Source: Bosea sp. F3-2
Lineage (GTDB): Bacteria > Pseudomonadota > Alphaproteobacteria > Rhizobiales > Beijerinckiaceae
Direction: 5' to 3'
NCBI RefSeq assembly: GCF_008253865.1
Contig: NZ_CP042331.1
Span: 4,002,001 to 4,066,000, forward strand
Length of the DNA stretch: 64,000 nt
Part shown: piece after piece, positions 27,846 through 36,557 of the stretch
Position numbering within the stretch: position 1 is the first letter of the stretch
Layout: each line of letters begins with the position of its first letter
Made by a program: the position numbers and the translations under genes
The notes under the pieces: generated by a model
What the model saw: the letters and a program-made list of their open reading frames with translations, nothing else
Databases searched by the model: none
Told to the model about the DNA's origin: nothing

Positions 27846-29402
27846 TCAACCGAACACGCCGTAAGCCACCAGCGCCGCGATCACCCAGAGAGCGGCGGTG
27901 CCCCAGCGATTGCGCTGCGCCTCGGCGCGCCCAATCGCCTCGATGCTGCGCTCGTCAAGGACGAAGCCGTTGCGCGAGGCGTCTTCGAGCTGGCCGAGCA
28001 CGCGCTCGGCGCGAACGACCGTGTCCGGGAGCGCCGCCAGCGAACCGAGCAGCGAATGCGCGCCGCGCCCGACCTCCTGCAGCCGCCCGATCGGGCCGAG
28101 ATTGGAGGTGATCCAGTCGCGCACGACCGGATCGGCCGTCCCCCACATGTCGAGATGCGGATCGAGCGAGCGGGCCACGCCCTCGACCACGACCATGGTC
28201 TTCTGCAGCATGACAAGCTCGGTGCGGGTCGCCATGTCGAACATGCCGGTGATCTCGAAGAGCAGGGTCAGCACCTTGGCCATCGAAATCTGGTCGGCAC
28301 GCTTGTCGTGGATCGGCTCGCCGACGGCGCGGATCGCCTGGGCGAAATCCTCGACGTCGTGATGAGCCGGGACATAACCGGCCTCGAAATGCACCTCGGC
28401 GACGCGGCGATAGTCGCGGGTGATGAAGCCGAGCAGGATCTCGGCGAGGAAGCGCCGCTCCTTCAAGCCCAGCCGGCCCATGATGCCGCCATCGACCGCG
28501 ACGAGCCGGCCCTCGGCATCGACGAACAGGTTTCCGGGATGCATGTCGGCATGGAAGAAGCCATCGCGGATCGCGTGCTTCAGGAAGGACTGGATGATCT
28601 TGCGGGCGAGCTCCGGCAGATCGTGGCCGGCAGCGCGCAGGCCCTCGACATCGGAGAGCCGCACCGCCTCGATCCATTCGTCGACCAGCATCTCGCGGGC
28701 GGTGAGCTGCCAGTCCGGCTCCGGCACGCGGAAATCGGCGTCGTCCTTGGTATTCTCGGCAAATTCGGAGAGGGCAGCGGCCTCCAGCCTGAGGTCCATC
28801 TCCATCGCGACCGAGCGCGCCAGCGTCTCGACGACACCAGTAAAGCGCAGGCGGCGCGCCTCGGCCGAGCGCGCCTCGGCCTGCTCGGCGCCGAAGCGCA
28901 TGGCCGCCAGATCGCGATTGAAACGGTCGTGAATGCCGGGGCGAAGGATCTTGACCGCAACCTCGCGGCCATCCTTCAGCCGGGCGCGGTGGACCTGGGC
29001 GATGGAGGCGGCGGCGACCGGCTCGCTGAACTCGACGAAGATCTCTTCCAGCTTCTCGTCATGCGCCGCCTCGACGGCCGCGCGCGCTTCCACCATCGAG
29101 AAGGCCGGCATGCGGTCCTGCAGGGCCGAAAGATCCTCCGCGATCTTCATGCCGACGACATCAGGCCGCGTCGCCAGGAACTGACCGAACTTGACGTAGG
29201 ACGGGCCGAGCCGGGTCAGCGCGGCCGCGAGCCGCGTCGCCGAGGAGCCGGCGCCACGCCGCTCGATCAAGCGGCCCACGCGGATCAACCCACGCGCCAG
29301 CGGCGGCAGCACGGAGGGATCGACCAGGGCGAGCGCGCCCTCGCGCGCCAGCACGAAGCCGACGCGCGCGCCGCGAAGCAGGTGGAAGAAGGAAGAGATC
29401 AT
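27846..29402 (-). CDS. ubiB: UbiB, ABC1/ADCK-type kinase-like protein for ubiquinone biosynthesis
   Basis: 518 aa from ATG 29402. The ADCK fold includes the KxGQ motif (SYVKFGQFLATRPD), the Ala-rich nucleotide loop AAASIAQVHRA, the Lys in VAVKILRPG, the ExD-like EMDLRLEA and the catalytic/metal segment HADMHPGNLFVD with VAVDGG. A C-terminal hydrophobic stretch (ALWVIAALVAYGVF) anchors it to the inner membrane. It supports coenzyme Q synthesis. It lies immediately downstream of ubiE on the same strand. Confidence 0.95.
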   Translation of the reverse strand: MISSFFHLLRGARVGFVLAREGALALVDPSVLPPLARGLIRVGRLIERRGAGSSATRLAAALTRLGPSYVKFGQFLATRPDVVGMKIAEDLSALQDRMPAFSMVEARAAVEAAHDEKLEEIFVEFSEPVAAASIAQVHRARLKDGREVAVKILRPGIHDRFNRDLAAMRFGAEQAEARSAEARRLRFTGVVETLARSVAMEMDLRLEAAALSEFAENTKDDADFRVPEPDWQLTAREMLVDEWIEAVRLSDVEGLRAAGHDLPELARKIIQSFLKHAIRDGFFHADMHPGNLFVDAEGRLVAVDGGIMGRLGLKERRFLAEILLGFITRDYRRVAEVHFEAGYVPAHHDVEDFAQAIRAVGEPIHDKRADQISMAKVLTLLFEITGMFDMATRTELVMLQKTMVVVEGVARSLDPHLDMWGTADPVVRDWITSNLGPIGRLQEVGRGAHSLLGSLAALPDTVVRAERVLGQLEDASRNGFVLDERSIEAIGRAEAQRNRWGTAALWVIAALVAYGVFG

Positions 29403-29414
29403 GCCGTTGTAGCC

Positions 29415-29486
29415 GTCATGCTCGGGCTTGACCCGAGCATCTCGTGAAATCCTGCCTGAGATGCCCGGGTCAAGCCCGGGCATGAC
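29415..29486. repeat. Intergenic palindromic repeat, GTCATGCTCGGG type
   Basis: GTCATGCTCGGGCTTGACCC...GAGCAT and ATGCCCGGGTCAAGCCCGGG-CATGAC give a strong dyad in the ubiE-ubiB gap. Confidence 0.8.
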
Positions 29487-29499
29487 GCCAAAGCCCGCA

Positions 29500-30261
29500 T
29501 CACAGCTTCCAGCCGGAATGCAGCGCCACGACCCCGCCCGTCATCGGCGTGAATTTCGCCCGGCGGAAGCCGGCATCCTCGATCATGTTCGCAAAGGCTT
29601 GCGGCTTCGGGAATTTGCGGATCGATTCGACGAGGTACTGGTAGGGCTCGGCCTCGCCAGTGACCAGCCGACCCATCGGCGGGATGACCTTGAAGGAATA
29701 GGTCTCGTAGATCTTGTCGAGCAGCGGCACATCGACATGGCTGAATTCGAGGCAGAGGAAGCGCCCGCCGCGCTTCAGCACGCGATAGGCCTCGGCCAGC
29801 GCCTTGTCGATACGCGGCACGTTCCGGATGCCGAAGGCGATCGTGTAGCAGTCGAAGTGATTGCCCGGCAGGCCGAGCTCCTCGGCATTGCCCTGGACGA
29901 AGCGGATGCGGTCGTCGTCCGGGAAGCGCTTGTCGGCGCGCTCGCGCCCGACACGCAGCATGTCGGCATTGATGTCGAGCACAGTGACATCGGTCTGCGG
30001 CCCGCCCGCCTCGAGCACGGAAAAGGCGACGTCGCCCGTGCCACCGGCCACGTCGAGATGGTGGAAAGGCCGGTCCTTGGCCGGGTTGATCGCCGTCAGC
30101 AGCGCGCTCTTCCAGACGCGGTGCAAGCCCCCCGACATCAGGTCGTTCATCAGGTCGTAGCGGTTGGCGACCTTGTGGAAGACGTCGTCGACCTTGGCCT
30201 GTTTCTCGGTGAGCTTCACCGTCTCGAAGCCGAAATGGGTGGTGTCGGAGGCTGCTGTCAC
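29500..30261 (-). CDS. ubiE: Demethylmenaquinone/ubiquinone C-methyltransferase UbiE
   Basis: 253 aa; the best start is GTG 30261, because the conserved region begins soon after (THFGFETVKLTEKQAKVDDV). SAM-dependent class I methyltransferase motifs are LDVAGGTGDVAFSVL (motif I), IRFVQGNAEELG, CYTIAFGIRNVP and RGGRFLCLEFSH. It adds the C-methyl group in ubiquinone synthesis. The upstream in-frame ATG at 30366 lies beyond a repeat element and is unlikely. Followed by ubiB. Confidence 0.95.
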   Translation of the reverse strand: MTAASDTTHFGFETVKLTEKQAKVDDVFHKVANRYDLMNDLMSGGLHRVWKSALLTAINPAKDRPFHHLDVAGGTGDVAFSVLEAGGPQTDVTVLDINADMLRVGRERADKRFPDDDRIRFVQGNAEELGLPGNHFDCYTIAFGIRNVPRIDKALAEAYRVLKRGGRFLCLEFSHVDVPLLDKIYETYSFKVIPPMGRLVTGEAEPYQYLVESIRKFPKPQAFANMIEDAGFRRAKFTPMTGGVVALHSGWKL

Positions 30262-30306
30262 GATCAGGCGGACCTTGTGTTTGGCTCTCGCTGCGCGTCG
30301 GCTTCT

Positions 30307-30331
30307 CCGAAAACCGGATTCCACTTTTCGG
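30307..30331. repeat. Short dyad repeat with CGAAAACCGG / CCACTTTTCGG core
   Basis: CCGAAAACCGG and CCACTTTTCGG form an imperfect palindrome, the core also found at 36363 and 37671. Lies in the ubiE-mutM divergent region. Confidence 0.6.
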
Positions 30332-30416
30332 GCCGACGGCGTAAGGCGATGAATAGCCAAAGGCAACGGGCTTGTCGCGGCCCGTCTCGACGCAGGCTTT
30401 ACGAAGGTCTCAATCC

Positions 30417-31307
30417 ATGCCTGAGCTACCCGAGGTCGAAACCGTCCGGCGCGGGCTGGAGCCCGCCATGCTGGGCGAGCGCTTCGCGCGTATCGAGCAG
30501 CGCCGGCCCGATCTGCGCTTTCCGCTGCCCGACCGATTCTCGGAGCGGCTGACCGGCCGGCGCATCGAGGCGCTGTCGCGCCGGGCGAAGTACCTGATCG
30601 CCGATCTCGACGATGGCGCGGCGCTGATCATGCATCTGGGCATGAGCGGCCGCTTCATCGTCGAAGCCCCCGGCACGCCGCCGACCGAGCCCGGCGCCTA
30701 TTATAATGAGATCGGCCGGCACCTGATCCACGACCATGTCGTGTTCGAGATGGGGTCCGGCGCGCGCGTCACCTATAATGACGTGCGCCGCTTCGGTTTC
30801 ATGGACCTCGTGCCACGCGCCGAGCTCGCTACCTCGAAGCATTTCGTAGGGATGGGCATCGAGCCGCTCGGCAACGAACTCTCCGGCGAAACGCTGGCGA
30901 AGCTGTTCGCAGGCAAGATCGCGCCGCTGAAGGCCGCGCTGCTGGATCAACGGCTCGTCGCGGGCCTCGGCAATATCTATGTCTGCGAGGCACTGTTCCG
31001 CGCCGGGCTCCATCCCGAATCCGAGGCGGGAACGATCGCGACGCCGACGGGCCGGCCGCGCGACAAGGCGCATGAGCTCGCCCGCATCATCCGCGAGGTG
31101 CTGGAGGAGGCGGTCGCGGCCGGCGGCTCGACCTTGCGCGACTTCGCCCATGCCGACGGCTCGCTCGGCTATTTCCAGCACCGGTTCCGGGTCTATGACC
31201 GCGAGGGTGAGGCTTGCGTCACGCCGGGCTGCGGCGGGCTGGTGAAGCGGCTGGTGCAGTCGGGACGCTCGACCTTCTATTGCGAGAGCTGCCAGAAGCG
31301 GGCGTGA
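30417..31307 (+). CDS. mutM: Formamidopyrimidine-DNA glycosylase (MutM/Fpg)
   Basis: 296 aa from ATG 30417. The N-terminus MPELPEVETVRRGLEP provides the catalytic Pro2 and Glu3 after Met removal. LIMHLGMSGRF, the helix-two-turn-helix (LLDQRLVAGLGNIYVCEALF) and a C-terminal zinc finger with cysteines in CVTPGCGG and FYCESCQ complete the family. It excises 8-oxoguanine and FaPy lesions. Confidence 0.98.
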   Translation: MPELPEVETVRRGLEPAMLGERFARIEQRRPDLRFPLPDRFSERLTGRRIEALSRRAKYLIADLDDGAALIMHLGMSGRFIVEAPGTPPTEPGAYYNEIGRHLIHDHVVFEMGSGARVTYNDVRRFGFMDLVPRAELATSKHFVGMGIEPLGNELSGETLAKLFAGKIAPLKAALLDQRLVAGLGNIYVCEALFRAGLHPESEAGTIATPTGRPRDKAHELARIIREVLEEAVAAGGSTLRDFAHADGSLGYFQHRFRVYDREGEACVTPGCGGLVKRLVQSGRSTFYCESCQKRA

Positions 31308-31316
31308 GAGACCGGC

Positions 31317-31408
31317 GTCATTCTCGGGCTTGACCCGAGAATCCCAGGCCGGAAGAGACATCGGAACCTCCTCCTGCATGAGATGCTCGGGTCAAGCCCG
31401 AGCATGAC
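31317..31408. repeat. Intergenic palindromic repeat, GTCATTCTCGGG type
   Basis: GTCATTCTCGGGCTTGACCC-GAGAAT at the left and ATGCTCGGGTCAAGCCCGAG-CATGAC at the right, between mutM and the enoyl-CoA hydratase gene. Confidence 0.75.
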
Positions 31409-31514
31409 GCTCCCTTGGTCCCAAGTGCAAATGCGCGGATGCGCGCAACGCGCATGGACTTGAACCTTCCCGGCCCGTTAAAGCTGCAACGACAGCATCA
31501 TCGGGGAGGCCGCC

Positions 31515-32288
31515 ATGGCTTATGAGACCATTCTTGTCGAGACGAAGGGCAAGGTCGGGCTGATCACCCTCAATCGTCCGCAGGCGCTGAACGCGCTGAA
31601 CGGCCAGCTCATCGGCGAGATCAACACGGCGCTCGACGGTTTCGAGAAGGACGCCGATATCGGCTGCATCGTCATCACCGGCTCGGAGAAGGCTTTTGCC
31701 GCCGGCGCCGACATCAAGGAGATGCAGAGCCGCACCTTCCCCGGCACCTATCTCGACGACAAGTTCGAGGACTGGGATCGGATCGGCCAGCGCCGCAAGC
31801 CGATCATTGCCGCGGTCGCCGGCTTCGCTCTCGGCGGCGGCTGCGAGCTCGCCATGATGTGCGATTTCATCATCGCGGCCGACAACGCCAAATTCGGCCA
31901 GCCCGAAATCAATCTCGGCGTCATCCCGGGTGCGGGCGGCACGCAGCGCCTGACCAAGGCGGTCGGCAAGGCCAAGGCCATGGATCTCATCCTCACCGGC
32001 CGGATGATGAGTGCGCAGGAAGCGGAGCATTCCGGCCTCGTCGCCCGCATCGTGCCGCTGGCCGATCTGCAGGCGCAGGCTCTCAAGGCTGCCGAGGCGA
32101 TCGCTGCCAAGTCGCTGCCCTCCGTCCTGATGGCGAAGGAATCGGTCAACCGCGCCTTCGAGGTGACGCTCAGCGAGGGCCTGCGTTTCGAGCGCCGCGT
32201 CTTCTCCTCGCTCTTCGCCACCGCCGACCAGAAGGAAGGCATGTCCGCCTTCGCCGAGAAGCGGACGCCGGACTTCAAGAATGCCTGA
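31515..32288 (+). CDS. Enoyl-CoA hydratase
   Basis: 257 aa from ATG 31515. Crotonase fold with the oxyanion-hole loops AFAAGADIKEM and ALGGGCELAMMCD, and the catalytic pair of Glu residues in GGCELAM and GQPEINLGVIPGAGG. It hydrates trans-2-enoyl-CoA in beta-oxidation. A gene of this type between mutM and rpsT is conserved in many Hyphomicrobiales. Confidence 0.96.
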   Translation: MAYETILVETKGKVGLITLNRPQALNALNGQLIGEINTALDGFEKDADIGCIVITGSEKAFAAGADIKEMQSRTFPGTYLDDKFEDWDRIGQRRKPIIAAVAGFALGGGCELAMMCDFIIAADNAKFGQPEINLGVIPGAGGTQRLTKAVGKAKAMDLILTGRMMSAQEAEHSGLVARIVPLADLQAQALKAAEAIAAKSLPSVLMAKESVNRAFEVTLSEGLRFERRVFSSLFATADQKEGMSAFAEKRTPDFKNA

Positions 32289-32307
32289 GTTACCACTGGC
32301 TATAGCG

Positions 32308-32427
32308 AGCCCTCACTGAGGAGCCATTTCGCCAGAAATGGCGTCTCGAAGGATGCTCCAGTTGGTTCTGGAGCCTCGACCAGCATCGTTCGAGACGCCG
32401 CTTACGCGGCTCCTCAGGATGAGGGCT
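32308..32427. repeat. Long intergenic palindromic repeat (copy 3 of the 7279 family)
   Basis: AGCCCTCACTGAGGAGCC at the left and GGCTCCTCAGGATGAGGGCT at the right, with inner GCGTCTCGAAGGATGC and GCATCGTTCGAGACGC. The left outer arm carries a small deletion compared with copies 1 and 2. Confidence 0.82.
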
Positions 32428-32553
32428 CGCAGGAGACCCCGGCGCGTAACGCTGCCACCGATCACCGCCACGCATGGCCGGGGCGTCGATCTTTGACTTG
32501 AACCCGGCCCCGCCCTGCTGACACGATGCACCATCATCAGCAGGACGAAGATC

Positions 32554-33555
32554 ATGAACGCCGCAGCCCGCCCCGTCGCCCCTGAGGGACTGACCCTCCC
32601 GACCTATGCCGATGTCGAGCGCGCCGCCGAGCGCCTGAAGGGTGTCGCGCATCACACGCCGGCGATGAGCTCGGCGACGGCCAATCGGCGCACCGGGGCG
32701 AGCCTCGTCTTCAAGCCCGAGAACCTGCAGCGCATGGGCGCCTTCAAGTTCCGCGGCGGCTACAACGCCATTTCCGCACTGTCGCCGGCGCAGAAGAAGG
32801 TGGGCGTGCTCACCTTCTCCTCAGGCAACCACGCCCAGGCCATCGCCTATGCCGGCAAGCTGCTCGGCGTGCCCACCACCATCATCATGCCCGAGGACGC
32901 GCCGAAGGCGAAGGTCGAGGCGACCCAGGGCTATGGCGGCGAGGTCGTCCGCTACGACCGCTACACCCAGGACCGGCTGGAGATCGGCAACCGCATCGCC
33001 ACCGAACGCGGGCTGGCGCTGATCCCGCCCTATGACCATGCCGACGTCATTGCCGGCCAGGGCACGGCGACCAAGGAGCTGATCGAGGATGCCGGTCCGT
33101 TCGACGTCCTGATCGTGCCGCTCGGCGGCGGCGGGCTTCTCGCCGGCGCGGCGCTGGCTGCCAAGGCGCTCAATCCCAACTGCCGCATTTTCGGCGTCGA
33201 GCCCGAGGCCGGCAATGACGGCCAGCAGTCGCTACGCTCCGGCAAGATCGTCAAGATCGGCGTACCGAAGACCATCGCCGACGGCGCGCAGACCGCTTTC
33301 CTGGGGAATCTCACCTTCCCGATCATCCAGGCACTGGTCGAAGACATCGTCACCGTCAGCGACGGCGAGCTCATCGAGACCATGCGCTTCTTTGCCGAAC
33401 GCATGAAGCTCGTGGTCGAGCCGACCGGCTGCCTCGCTGCGGCCGCGGCGCTGACCGGCAAGGTCGCGGTCGAGGGCCAGCGCGTCGGCATCATCATCAG
33501 CGGCGGCAACGTCGATCTGGCGAGCTTCGCCCGCTTCATCGCGCCCTCCGCGTGA
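32554..33555 (+). CDS. Threonine/serine dehydratase (PLP fold type II)
   Basis: 333 aa from ATG 32554. PLP-binding FKFRGGYNAI (Schiff-base Lys), TFSSGNHAQAIAYAG and the phosphate loop PLGGGGLLAGAAL are all present. There is no C-terminal ACT-like domain, so it is the short catabolic type or a serine-racemase-like enzyme rather than biosynthetic IlvA. It would deaminate threonine or serine to the 2-oxo acid. Confidence 0.9.
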   Translation: MNAAARPVAPEGLTLPTYADVERAAERLKGVAHHTPAMSSATANRRTGASLVFKPENLQRMGAFKFRGGYNAISALSPAQKKVGVLTFSSGNHAQAIAYAGKLLGVPTTIIMPEDAPKAKVEATQGYGGEVVRYDRYTQDRLEIGNRIATERGLALIPPYDHADVIAGQGTATKELIEDAGPFDVLIVPLGGGGLLAGAALAAKALNPNCRIFGVEPEAGNDGQQSLRSGKIVKIGVPKTIADGAQTAFLGNLTFPIIQALVEDIVTVSDGELIETMRFFAERMKLVVEPTGCLAAAAALTGKVAVEGQRVGIIISGGNVDLASFARFIAPSA

Positions 33556-33734
33556 GGATCGCGCCGCGAAAGCGATTCCGGCGTTGACGGCGGGGTCGCA
33601 AGCGACTATAGCCCCACCACTCGCGGCGGCCCGCGCAAGCTCGGCCGCCGCTCACGTTTTTCCAGCAAGGAAGCGGCTAGGCCCGCCGGCAATGATGTCC
33701 GGCGCCCGACCGCGATGAGAACGAGGACGTTTCG

Positions 33735-34001
33735 ATGGCCAATACGACGTCGGCCAAGAAGGCTACGCGCAAGATCGCCCGCCGCACCGAGGTCAACAAG
33801 ACCCGCCGCTCGCGGATGCGCACCTTCCTGCGCAAGGTCGAAGAGGCGATCGCCTCCGGCGACAAGTCTGCCGCCGCCGAGGCCCTGAAGGCCGCCCAGC
33901 CCGAGATCATGCGCGCTGCGCAGAAGGGCGTGGTTCACAAGAACACCGCCTCGCGTAAGGTTTCCCGCCTCGCTCACCGCATCGGCGCGCTGGCTTCCTG
34001 A
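33735..34001 (+). CDS. rpsT: 30S ribosomal protein S20
   Basis: 88 aa from ATG 33735, beginning MANTTSAKKATRKIARRTEV. It is a Lys/Arg-rich three-helix protein with the conserved AQKGVVHKNTASRKVSRLAH C-terminus. It binds 16S rRNA. It is followed by an intrinsic terminator at 34030 and, as in other Hyphomicrobiales, lies upstream of dnaA. Confidence 0.98.
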   Translation: MANTTSAKKATRKIARRTEVNKTRRSRMRTFLRKVEEAIASGDKSAAAEALKAAQPEIMRAAQKGVVHKNTASRKVSRLAHRIGALAS

Positions 34002-34029
34002 GCCTGAAAATCCGTTTGTTTCGACAGCG

Positions 34030-34057
34030 AAAAGCCCGGCCTCACGGCCGGGCTTTT
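34030..34057 (+). terminator. Intrinsic terminator of rpsT
   Basis: AAAAGCCCGGC-CTCAC-GGCCGGGCTTTTT: a stem of AGCCCGGC with GCCGGGCT and a U tract, 28 bp after the rpsT stop. Confidence 0.9.
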
Positions 34058-34770
34058 TCGTTGGCTTAGACGCCTCCTGTGGCGACTCAGCCACAGGCTT
34101 CAACGGAACAAAAAAACCTTGCTCGCAAGGCATTTCCGCAGGCTTTCCACGGGTTTGCGGACTTGACTCTCAGGCACGATTCAGGGCGCAAAACCGGCCC
34201 CGCCAATAGACTCCGCCGCTCACAAAAAGATCTGTATTATCATCATCTTAGTGGGCAAAGGATTTTGAGGAGCGGAATCGCGGTGACTCCGCGGCGGCCT
34301 TTTCGAAACCCGTGAAAAAAAGATTCGCGGTGCGCAGGGGAGCCGAGCGTCAAGAAAATCTTAAGTTCCCCAACCAATTGCAGGGAGCAGCCTCGCCTTG
34401 GCGGGGTCACCTCGCGGGGCGAGTCTTCGAAGCCGGCTGAAAGGGATGTTGCAGCCCGTCGAGAGCGCCTTGTAAGGTCCCTTCATCGCCCGGCGGACAG
34501 CAATGACCGCCAGGCGATTTCCAGAGATAATAAGCGTTTTGGCTCGCGACCATGGAGGTTGGAGGATGTAGCCCCTTTGTCTTTTTGTGTTGAGATAAAG
34601 GGCGGCATCGTCCTTCGACGAGCCTTCCAAGCGTAATCGACAAAGCAGGGATCGGAACCTGCGGGCGCCAGAGCGCCCGACAGGACGGGGTCCTTTTTTC
34701 AACCGGACAACAGTGCCAGGAAGGCGCCCGCCCTGCGGACGCCGCTCCGAAGGCGCGCTTATTTCAAAGA
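34058..34770. other. rpsT-dnaA intergenic region (dnaA promoter region)
   Basis: About 710 bp without a convincing gene; the short open frames have no family resemblance. It opens with a perfect inverted repeat CCTGTGGC-GACTCA-GCCACAGG (34076-34097) and contains locally AT-rich stretches (TGTATTATCATCATC at 34232, GAAACCCGTGAAAAAAAG at 34305). I could not find DnaA boxes close to the TTATCCACA consensus, so I do not call it an origin. A long dnaA leader is the conservative reading. Confidence 0.6.
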
Positions 34771-36300
34771 ATGGGGCCATTGATGTTCGAGCGACAGGAA
34801 CTCGGTGATACGGTCGAGACAGCGTCTGTGGTGGTGATCGCGGCTGACGACGCCGCTGGGATTCAGCTGGAAGAGGTTTCGGTTCAGGAGGCCTGGGAGC
34901 GCGTTCGCCGGCGCCTGCGCGCCGAGCTTGGCGAAGACGTCTTCTCGAGCTGGTTCGGCCGGCTCGAGCTTGCCGGCATCGTGGAGGGCGTGGCCTATCT
35001 CACGGTTCCGACCCGCTTCCTGAAGAGCTGGCTCGAGGCACATTATGCCGAGCGCCTGCGGGTCAACTGCATGGCGGAGCTGCCGGCGCCGGGCGGCGTG
35101 CTGCTCTCGGTTCGCACGGTCTCGCGCGAAGCGGCTGCACCGCGCGTCGAGGCTGCCCTGCGCGCCCGGCCTGCCACGACGCCCGCCCCCGTCGCGGCTG
35201 AATCCGCCAGGCCAGCTGCCACAGGCGGCGCCCAGCCTAGCGAAGCCGATCTTGTCGATGCCTGCGGCACGGCGCTCGACAAGCGCATGAGCTTCCAGAA
35301 CTTCGTCGTCGGCAAGTCGAACCAGCTCGCCTTTGCGGCGGCCGAGCGCATCGCCGGCGCCCCGGCGGGCCAGAGCCCCTACAACCCGCTTTATCTCCAT
35401 GCCGGGGTCGGCCTCGGCAAGACGCATCTGCTGCAGGCGATCGCGCAGGAGGCGCGCCGTCAGGGCAAGCGCGTCGCCTATTTCACCGCCGATCGCTTCA
35501 TGTACGGCTTCGTCGCGGCGCTGAAGTCGCAGACCGCGCTCGCCTTCAAGGAGAAGCTGCGAGGCATCGATCTGCTCATCGTCGATGACGTGCAGTTCAT
35601 CCAGGGCAAGTCGATCCAGCAGGAGTTCGGCCACACGATCAACGCGCTGCTCGACGCCGGCAAGCAGATCGTCGTCGCCGGCGATCGGCTCGCCGGCGAG
35701 CTGGAGGCGCTCGATGAGCGCATCCGCTCGCGGCTCGGCGGCGGCCTCGTCGTCGAGGTCGGCGAGCTCGACGAGGCGCTGCGCGCCAAGATCCTGGCGA
35801 GCCGCATGGAAGCACTGCAGGGCGCGCATCCGAACTTCCAGGTCAGCCCCGACGTCGTCGCCTATGTCGCCCGCGTCGTCACGACCAATGGCCGCGACCT
35901 CGACGGCGCCGCCAACCGGCTGCTCGCCCATGCGACGCTGTCGGGCCAGCTCGTGACGCTGGAGACGGCGGAGTCCGCGATACGCGATCTCGTGCGGACG
36001 CGCGAGCCGCGCCGCGTCAAGATCGAGGACATCCAGAAGCTCGTCGCGACGCGCTACAATGTCAGCCGCGCCGACATCCTCTCGGAGCGCCGCACCGCCG
36101 CAGTGGTGAAGCCACGCCAGATCGCGATGTATCTGTCGAAGGCGCTGACGCCGCGCTCGCTGCCCGAGATCGGCCGCCGCTTCGGCGGGCGCGACCACAC
36201 CACGGTGCTGCACGCCGTGCGCAAGATCGAGAAGGCGATCAGCGAAGACCGTTCGCTGCATGACGAGGTCGATCTGCTGAAGCGCATGCTGCAGGAGTGA
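34771..36300 (+). CDS. dnaA: Chromosomal replication initiator DnaA
   Basis: 509 aa from ATG 34771 (ATG 34783 is a possible alternative). Domain I (VQEAWERVRRRLRAELGEDV) is followed by a variable Ala/Pro linker. The AAA+ domain has Walker A GVGLGKTHLL (about residue 212) and Walker B LLIVDDVQF. Domain IV has the DnaA signature GGRDHTTVLHAVRKIE (about residue 472). It binds DnaA boxes and opens the origin. First gene of the dnaA-dnaN-recF series. Confidence 0.98.
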   Translation: MGPLMFERQELGDTVETASVVVIAADDAAGIQLEEVSVQEAWERVRRRLRAELGEDVFSSWFGRLELAGIVEGVAYLTVPTRFLKSWLEAHYAERLRVNCMAELPAPGGVLLSVRTVSREAAAPRVEAALRARPATTPAPVAAESARPAATGGAQPSEADLVDACGTALDKRMSFQNFVVGKSNQLAFAAAERIAGAPAGQSPYNPLYLHAGVGLGKTHLLQAIAQEARRQGKRVAYFTADRFMYGFVAALKSQTALAFKEKLRGIDLLIVDDVQFIQGKSIQQEFGHTINALLDAGKQIVVAGDRLAGELEALDERIRSRLGGGLVVEVGELDEALRAKILASRMEALQGAHPNFQVSPDVVAYVARVVTTNGRDLDGAANRLLAHATLSGQLVTLETAESAIRDLVRTREPRRVKIEDIQKLVATRYNVSRADILSERRTAAVVKPRQIAMYLSKALTPRSLPEIGRRFGGRDHTTVLHAVRKIEKAISEDRSLHDEVDLLKRMLQE

Positions 36301-36362
36301 GTCCGGCGCGGATCGATCGCCACGTCCATCCGGACACGAACTGGCGATCTATCCCTTTGCCG

Positions 36363-36412
36363 AAGCATCGGATTCGCCCGAAAAGTGGGCTCCCCTTTTC
36401 GGCCCGATGCTT
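36363..36412. repeat. Dyad repeat with CGAAAAGTGGG core
   Basis: AAGCATCGG...CCGATGCTT outer arms around CCGAAAAGTGGGCTCCCCTTTTCGG. It is the rhizobial GAAAAGTGG-type intergenic dyad, between dnaA and dnaN. Confidence 0.75.
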
Positions 36413-36557
36413 TGCCGCGCATCCGTTCCTGCCAAAGGTTGTGGTTGCCGGAGCGCGCAGGCCTTGCGCGCCCGCCCGGTGTCCTGCAATGTCGCTGGCC
36501 ATTCATTCGGCCCGGGCAGCCATGCCCGGGCGGCTAGCGCCAGAAGACTAGACAATC

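Noticed and set aside
28056..29447. A 463-codon plus-strand frame opposite ubiB
   Set aside because: Antisense shadow of ubiB, with no ribosome site and no recognisable domain.
34058..34770. Chromosomal origin of replication
   Set aside because: No cluster of DnaA boxes near consensus was found, and in many Hyphomicrobiales the origin is not next to dnaA.
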